DNA from: JADJQU01 sp035490315 | GTDB lineage: Bacteria > Planctomycetota > UBA1135 > GCA-002686595 | Direction of reading: 5' to 3' | Length of the DNA: 31,502 bases | NCBI GenBank assembly: GCA_035490315.1 | Contig: DATHET010000112.1 | Span: 1 to 31,502, forward strand | In this document: in pieces, positions 30,445-31,502 of the stretch | How positions within the stretch are numbered: the stretch's first letter is position 1 | Layout: the number at the start of each line of letters is the position of its first letter | Made by a program: the position numbers and the translations under genes | The notes under the pieces: generated by a model | What the model was told of the DNA's origin: nothing | The model's input: only the letters and a program-made list of their open reading frames with translations | Databases searched by the model: none

Positions 30445-31502
30445 TCAGTTGAGCTGCGCTTCGGGCAGGCTCAGGATCAGGTGGGCCAGCTCGCGCAGGG
30501 TCGCTTCGCCGTAGGCTTTTTTCTCGAGCAGCTGGCCTGCCTCGATGCCGAGCGACACGCGCTCGCCGCGCACGTACTCGACCAGCGCGACGCGCGCTTC
30601 GGCGCTGAGCTCGACCGCGAGCAGATCGGCCGCGAGTCGGTCGACGATCGCCTCGTCGCTCACGGCACCCATCGCTCGGCAACGATCGCGCAGATCCAGA
30701 TCGCGACGCCAGCGCGAGGACTCCATCAATCGCAGGCCGGCGCCTCCCAGGCCCTTTTCGCCCTGGAATCCGGGCTTTTTCGCCTTGCCTTTTCGATCGT
30801 GAGGCTCCGCGGGAGGCGCGGGCTGCATCTCGCCACCGTCCTCGGCTCCGGGAGTGGGCTCCATCGCGCCCTCACCGGACTCGCTCATCGGCTCATCCGC
30901 TGCCGCGAACAGCGCCGGGTCTTCCTTGAAGATGTCTTCCGCGCTGGTGACGCCGAGCAGCATGCCGAGCAGGTTGCCGCGCTGCAGGAAAGTCGAAGTC
31001 GTGATCCACGCGCGCCCACCGTCCCAGCCCTTGACGTTCGGCGGCCCGAAGACCTGCTGGCCGAGCAGGCTCGCGCCGGCGGCGATCACGTTTCCCGGAG
31101 GGTTGACGCCGATGCGGCGGCAATTCGCCACCATGAATTCGACCGGACCGACGATGCGCTGGCCGACGACCTCGGGTGAGTAGAAGACCGGATCGTCGAA
31201 GAGCTTCTTCAGGAAGGCGTCGACACGGTAATTCTGCGCGCGCAGGAATTTCGCGTATTCCTCGACGCGCGTTTTCGGCGGCGTGCGGCCTTCGAAGTGC
31301 TCGAGCAGTTTGGCGCTGACCCACAGCGGGCAGGCGGGTTGGGCGAGCAGGATGTCGACCAATTGGTCGGCGTCGAGCGCGCCGCTGACTCCGAGCACAC
31401 TCTTCGTGCCCGCGTCGTGCTGGCGGCGGTTGAAGACGAACTGAGCGTCGCGCTCCATGTTGCCAGTCAGCGCGCGCGCGGCTTCCTTGACGTCCGCCTC
31501 GC
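30445..31502 (-). CDS. DUF1800 protein (5' end beyond window)
   Basis: About 352 codons of the C-terminal part. DUF1800 signatures: KEAARALTGNMERDAQFVFN, NRRQHDAGTKSVLGVSG, ALDADQLVDILLAQPACPLW and WVSAKLLEHFEG, then VGPVEFMVANCRRIGVNP and FGPPNVKGWDGGRAWITTS. After this comes a low-complexity acidic/Pro-rich linker (around 30790-30905: DEPMSESGEGAMEP, QPAPPAEPHDRKGKAKK). The end has ERVSLGIEAGQLLEKKAYGE. The start is outside the window. The family is a companion of DUF1501 and of unknown function. The long linker is not typical of the core domain and probably lies on an exposed loop. Confidence 0.9.
   Translation of the reverse strand, partial: EADVKEAARALTGNMERDAQFVFNRRQHDAGTKSVLGVSGALDADQLVDILLAQPACPLWVSAKLLEHFEGRTPPKTRVEEYAKFLRAQNYRVDAFLKKLFDDPVFYSPEVVGQRIVGPVEFMVANCRRIGVNPPGNVIAAGASLLGQQVFGPPNVKGWDGGRAWITTSTFLQRGNLLGMLLGVTSAEDIFKEDPALFAAADEPMSESGEGAMEPTPGAEDGGEMQPAPPAEPHDRKGKAKKPGFQGEKGLGGAGLRLMESSRWRRDLDLRDRCRAMGAVSDEAIVDRLAADLLAVELSAEARVALVEYVRGERVSLGIEAGQLLEKKAYGEATLRELAHLILSLPEAQLN

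Noticed and set aside
29144..30514. Plus-strand frames opposite the DUF1501 gene
   Set aside because: Antisense to a clearly identified Tat-exported DUF1501 protein; composition typical of GC-rich shadow frames.

Overview
The window looks like a chromosomal segment of a high-GC member of the Planctomycetota. The evidence is a DUF1501 protein with a Tat signal next to a DUF1800 protein, several large secreted proteins built from repeats (RCC1-like, FG-GAP), a C-terminal module shared by two unrelated exported proteins, and an ECF sigma factor carrying a long C-terminal extension. This is inference from family content; no marker gene such as rRNA is present. No intact tRNA, rRNA, CRISPR array, integrase or transposase gene was found.

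Layout. 1-1305 (-): 5'-complete, 3'-truncated secreted protein of ~123-bp RCC1-like units. 1327-2624 (-): a helix-turn-helix-like remnant and an MDR-family oxidoreductase. 2750-12030: an accessory-looking stretch punctuated by three same-orientation relics of a tRNA-Gly(GCC) 3' half (about 2753, 5945, 11876). It holds a truncated glycosyltransferase joined to a scrap of an acetyltransferase gene, a membrane-anchored carboxypeptidase-regulatory-like protein, a 12-cysteine secreted peptide, a secreted purple-acid-phosphatase-like enzyme and the ECF sigma fusion. 11930-16903 (-): a tightly packed five-gene run (TrmH/SpoU methyltransferase, RarA, DegT aminotransferase, methyltransferase, hexapeptide acetyltransferase). 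The last three look like sugar or surface-polysaccharide tailoring genes. 16926-20601 (+): RsgA GTPase, then a large secreted FG-GAP protein. 20643-23010 (-): FolC, an overlapping gene of unknown function, a perfect-looking 97-bp palindrome, and a DUF2752 membrane protein. 23131-24451 (+): a Nudix protein, a REPIN-like element with 28-bp inverted ends, and a SAM methyltransferase. 24479-29011 (-): a defence-like group with a HigBA-type toxin-antitoxin pair (toxin frameshifted), a 1031-aa PLD-nuclease/DEAD-helicase and a small acidic protein. 29189-31502 (-): DUF1501 and DUF1800.

Function. Conserved housekeeping genes (trmH, rarA, rsgA, folC) are interleaved with envelope and exported proteins and with scarred, repeat-rich stretches. 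The most notable items are the sigma-factor/membrane/carboxypeptidase-regulatory fusion, the series of tRNA-Gly relics linked to a duplicated acetyltransferase tail, the 97-bp palindrome, the REPIN-like doublet, the frameshifted toxin, and the C-terminal module shared by the phosphatase and the FG-GAP protein. The reading frames listed were chosen by protein family match; this high-GC DNA has long shadow frames nearly everywhere.
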